Source: Bacteroidales bacterium UBA4459 (GTDB lineage Bacteria > Bacteroidota > Bacteroidia > Bacteroidales > F082). From it: a stretch of 14,961 nt of DNA. Of the stretch, positions 14,135-14,961 are shown piece after piece (the stretch's first letter is position 1; every line of letters begins with the position of its first letter). The stretch covers positions 17,298 through 32,258 of the forward strand of contig DGOT01000054.1 of the NCBI GenBank assembly GCA_002389465.1. Direction: 5' to 3'. Both the position numbers and the translations under genes were made by a program. Below the pieces are notes generated by a model that saw only the letters and a program-made list of their open reading frames with translations, searched no databases and was not told the DNA's origin.

Positions 14135-14961
14135 ATGATCAGGTTCGAACATACGGAATATTTTTACCTGCTGCTGTTTCTGGTAGTATTGGCGGGCATT
14201 TTCTGGCTTTATAACAGCTGGAAGAAGAAGGCGGTGAAAAGGTTTGGTGACGAAAAGCTGGTGGATACACTGATGCCACTTCGTTCCCGGTCGAAACCCT
14301 ATATTAAATTCGTTTTTGTTTTATTCGCTTTTGTGCTGATGGTTTTCGGCATTGTTAACCCCCAGGTAGGCTCAAAACTGGAAAAGGTAAAACGTGAAGG
14401 GATTGATTTGATGCTGGTACTGGATGTGTCCAACTCGATGCTGGCTGAGGACATAAAACCGAACCGGCTGGAGCGTTCAAAGATGGCTATTTCCAGTCTG
14501 ATAGACAAGTTGGAAGGCGACCGCGTCGGGATCATCATATTTGCAGGGAATGCATACAAGCAGTTGCCGTTAACGACAGATTACGGTGCGGCCAAGCTTT
14601 TCCTTGACGCGGTAGATACAAAAATCGTCCCTTCGCAGGGAACAGCTATCGGAGAAGCGATCAGTATGGCAGCGGAATCATTTGACGAAAGCGAACATAA
14701 CAAGGCGATCGTAGTGATAACGGACGGAGAAAACCACGAAGACGATGCCGTAGGTGCTGCCACGGAAGCTTATCAGAACAGTATTAAGGTTTTTACCATC
14801 GGTATGGGACTGCCCGAAGGCGCCCCCATTCCGCTGTACAACCAATACGGCAACCAGGTGGGTTTTAAAAAAGACAGAAAAGGACAAACAGTGATCACAA
14901 AGCTTGACGAAGATATGTTGCGCCAGATTGCTGCTGCGGGAAATGGATCGTATGCCCGTGC
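14135..14961 (+). CDS. batB: BatB, membrane VWA protein (3' end outside window)
   Basis: 275 codons are visible and the frame is still open at the window end. The ATG at 14135 gives MIRFEHTEYFYLLLFLVVLA, the usual BatB start with the first membrane segment at about 8-27; a second is at about 57-75. The VWA metal site is intact: DVSNS (97-101), Thr170 in SQGTAIGEA and Asp197 in VITDGENHEDD. It is a paralogue of BatA (compare LDVSSSMLARDFKPDRLE with LDVSNSMLAEDIKPNRLE) but lacks BatA's N-terminal extra residues. A C-terminal membrane segment would be expected beyond the edge, as would batC, batD and batE. Confidence 0.94.
   Translation, partial: MIRFEHTEYFYLLLFLVVLAGIFWLYNSWKKKAVKRFGDEKLVDTLMPLRSRSKPYIKFVFVLFAFVLMVFGIVNPQVGSKLEKVKREGIDLMLVLDVSNSMLAEDIKPNRLERSKMAISSLIDKLEGDRVGIIIFAGNAYKQLPLTTDYGAAKLFLDAVDTKIVPSQGTAIGEAISMAAESFDESEHNKAIVVITDGENHEDDAVGAATEAYQNSIKVFTIGMGLPEGAPIPLYNQYGNQVGFKKDRKGQTVITKLDEDMLRQIAAAGNGSYAR

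Overview
The window reads as chromosomal DNA of a Bacteroidota bacterium, most likely Bacteroidales or a close relative. Support: moderately AT-rich DNA (about 40% G+C by eye); several upstream regions with the Bacteroidota -7 promoter element TAnnTTTG; few Shine-Dalgarno sites except at tightly packed gene junctions; a lipoprotein with a charged sequence after its cysteine; an ECF sigma/anti-sigma pair; and the moxR-DUF58-batA-batB cluster typical of this phylum. No rRNA, tRNA, CRISPR or insertion-sequence transposase was seen, and no gene-free stretch exceeds 300 bases (the longest is 9534-9751, about 218 bases, holding two promoters).

Left part (1-5067): the 3' part of a DUF3352-type/beta-propeller envelope protein (+) converges, with a 10-base gap, on a minus-strand block formed by an AsmA-like membrane-anchored protein and, upstream of it, a MATE family exporter. 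A divergent region separates the exporter from a + strand TIGR01777 (YfcH-like) NAD(P)-binding protein (5182-6096).

Middle (6097-9533): an ECF sigma factor overlaps its membrane-spanning zinc-motif anti-sigma factor, and the pair ends in a strong intrinsic terminator. A small YccF membrane protein follows from its own promoter and overlaps, stop codon to stop codon, a convergent minus-strand lipoprotein with YD-like repeats.

Right part (9752-14961, running off the end): the Bat (Bacteroides aerotolerance) operon: MoxR AAA+ ATPase, DUF58 protein, an unnamed signal-peptide/TM/cytoplasmic-domain protein, BatA, and BatB (cut by the window edge). The downstream genes overlap or are closely spaced, consistent with a membrane-associated MoxR-VWA machine.

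The most unusual item lies inside this operon. Between moxR and the DUF58 gene sits a ~520-base insert (10747-11266): a four-helix-bundle gene of the 23S rRNA intervening-sequence protein (IVP/S23) family, bracketed by two arrays of degenerate 7-base repeats (GTTYYGR) in opposite orientation. The arrays can pair with each other, as the ends of rRNA intervening sequences do, yet there is no rRNA here. The gene carries an apparent one-base deletion that splits off its last ~22 codons. It looks like a small mobile or domesticated element that has entered an operon without obviously breaking it.
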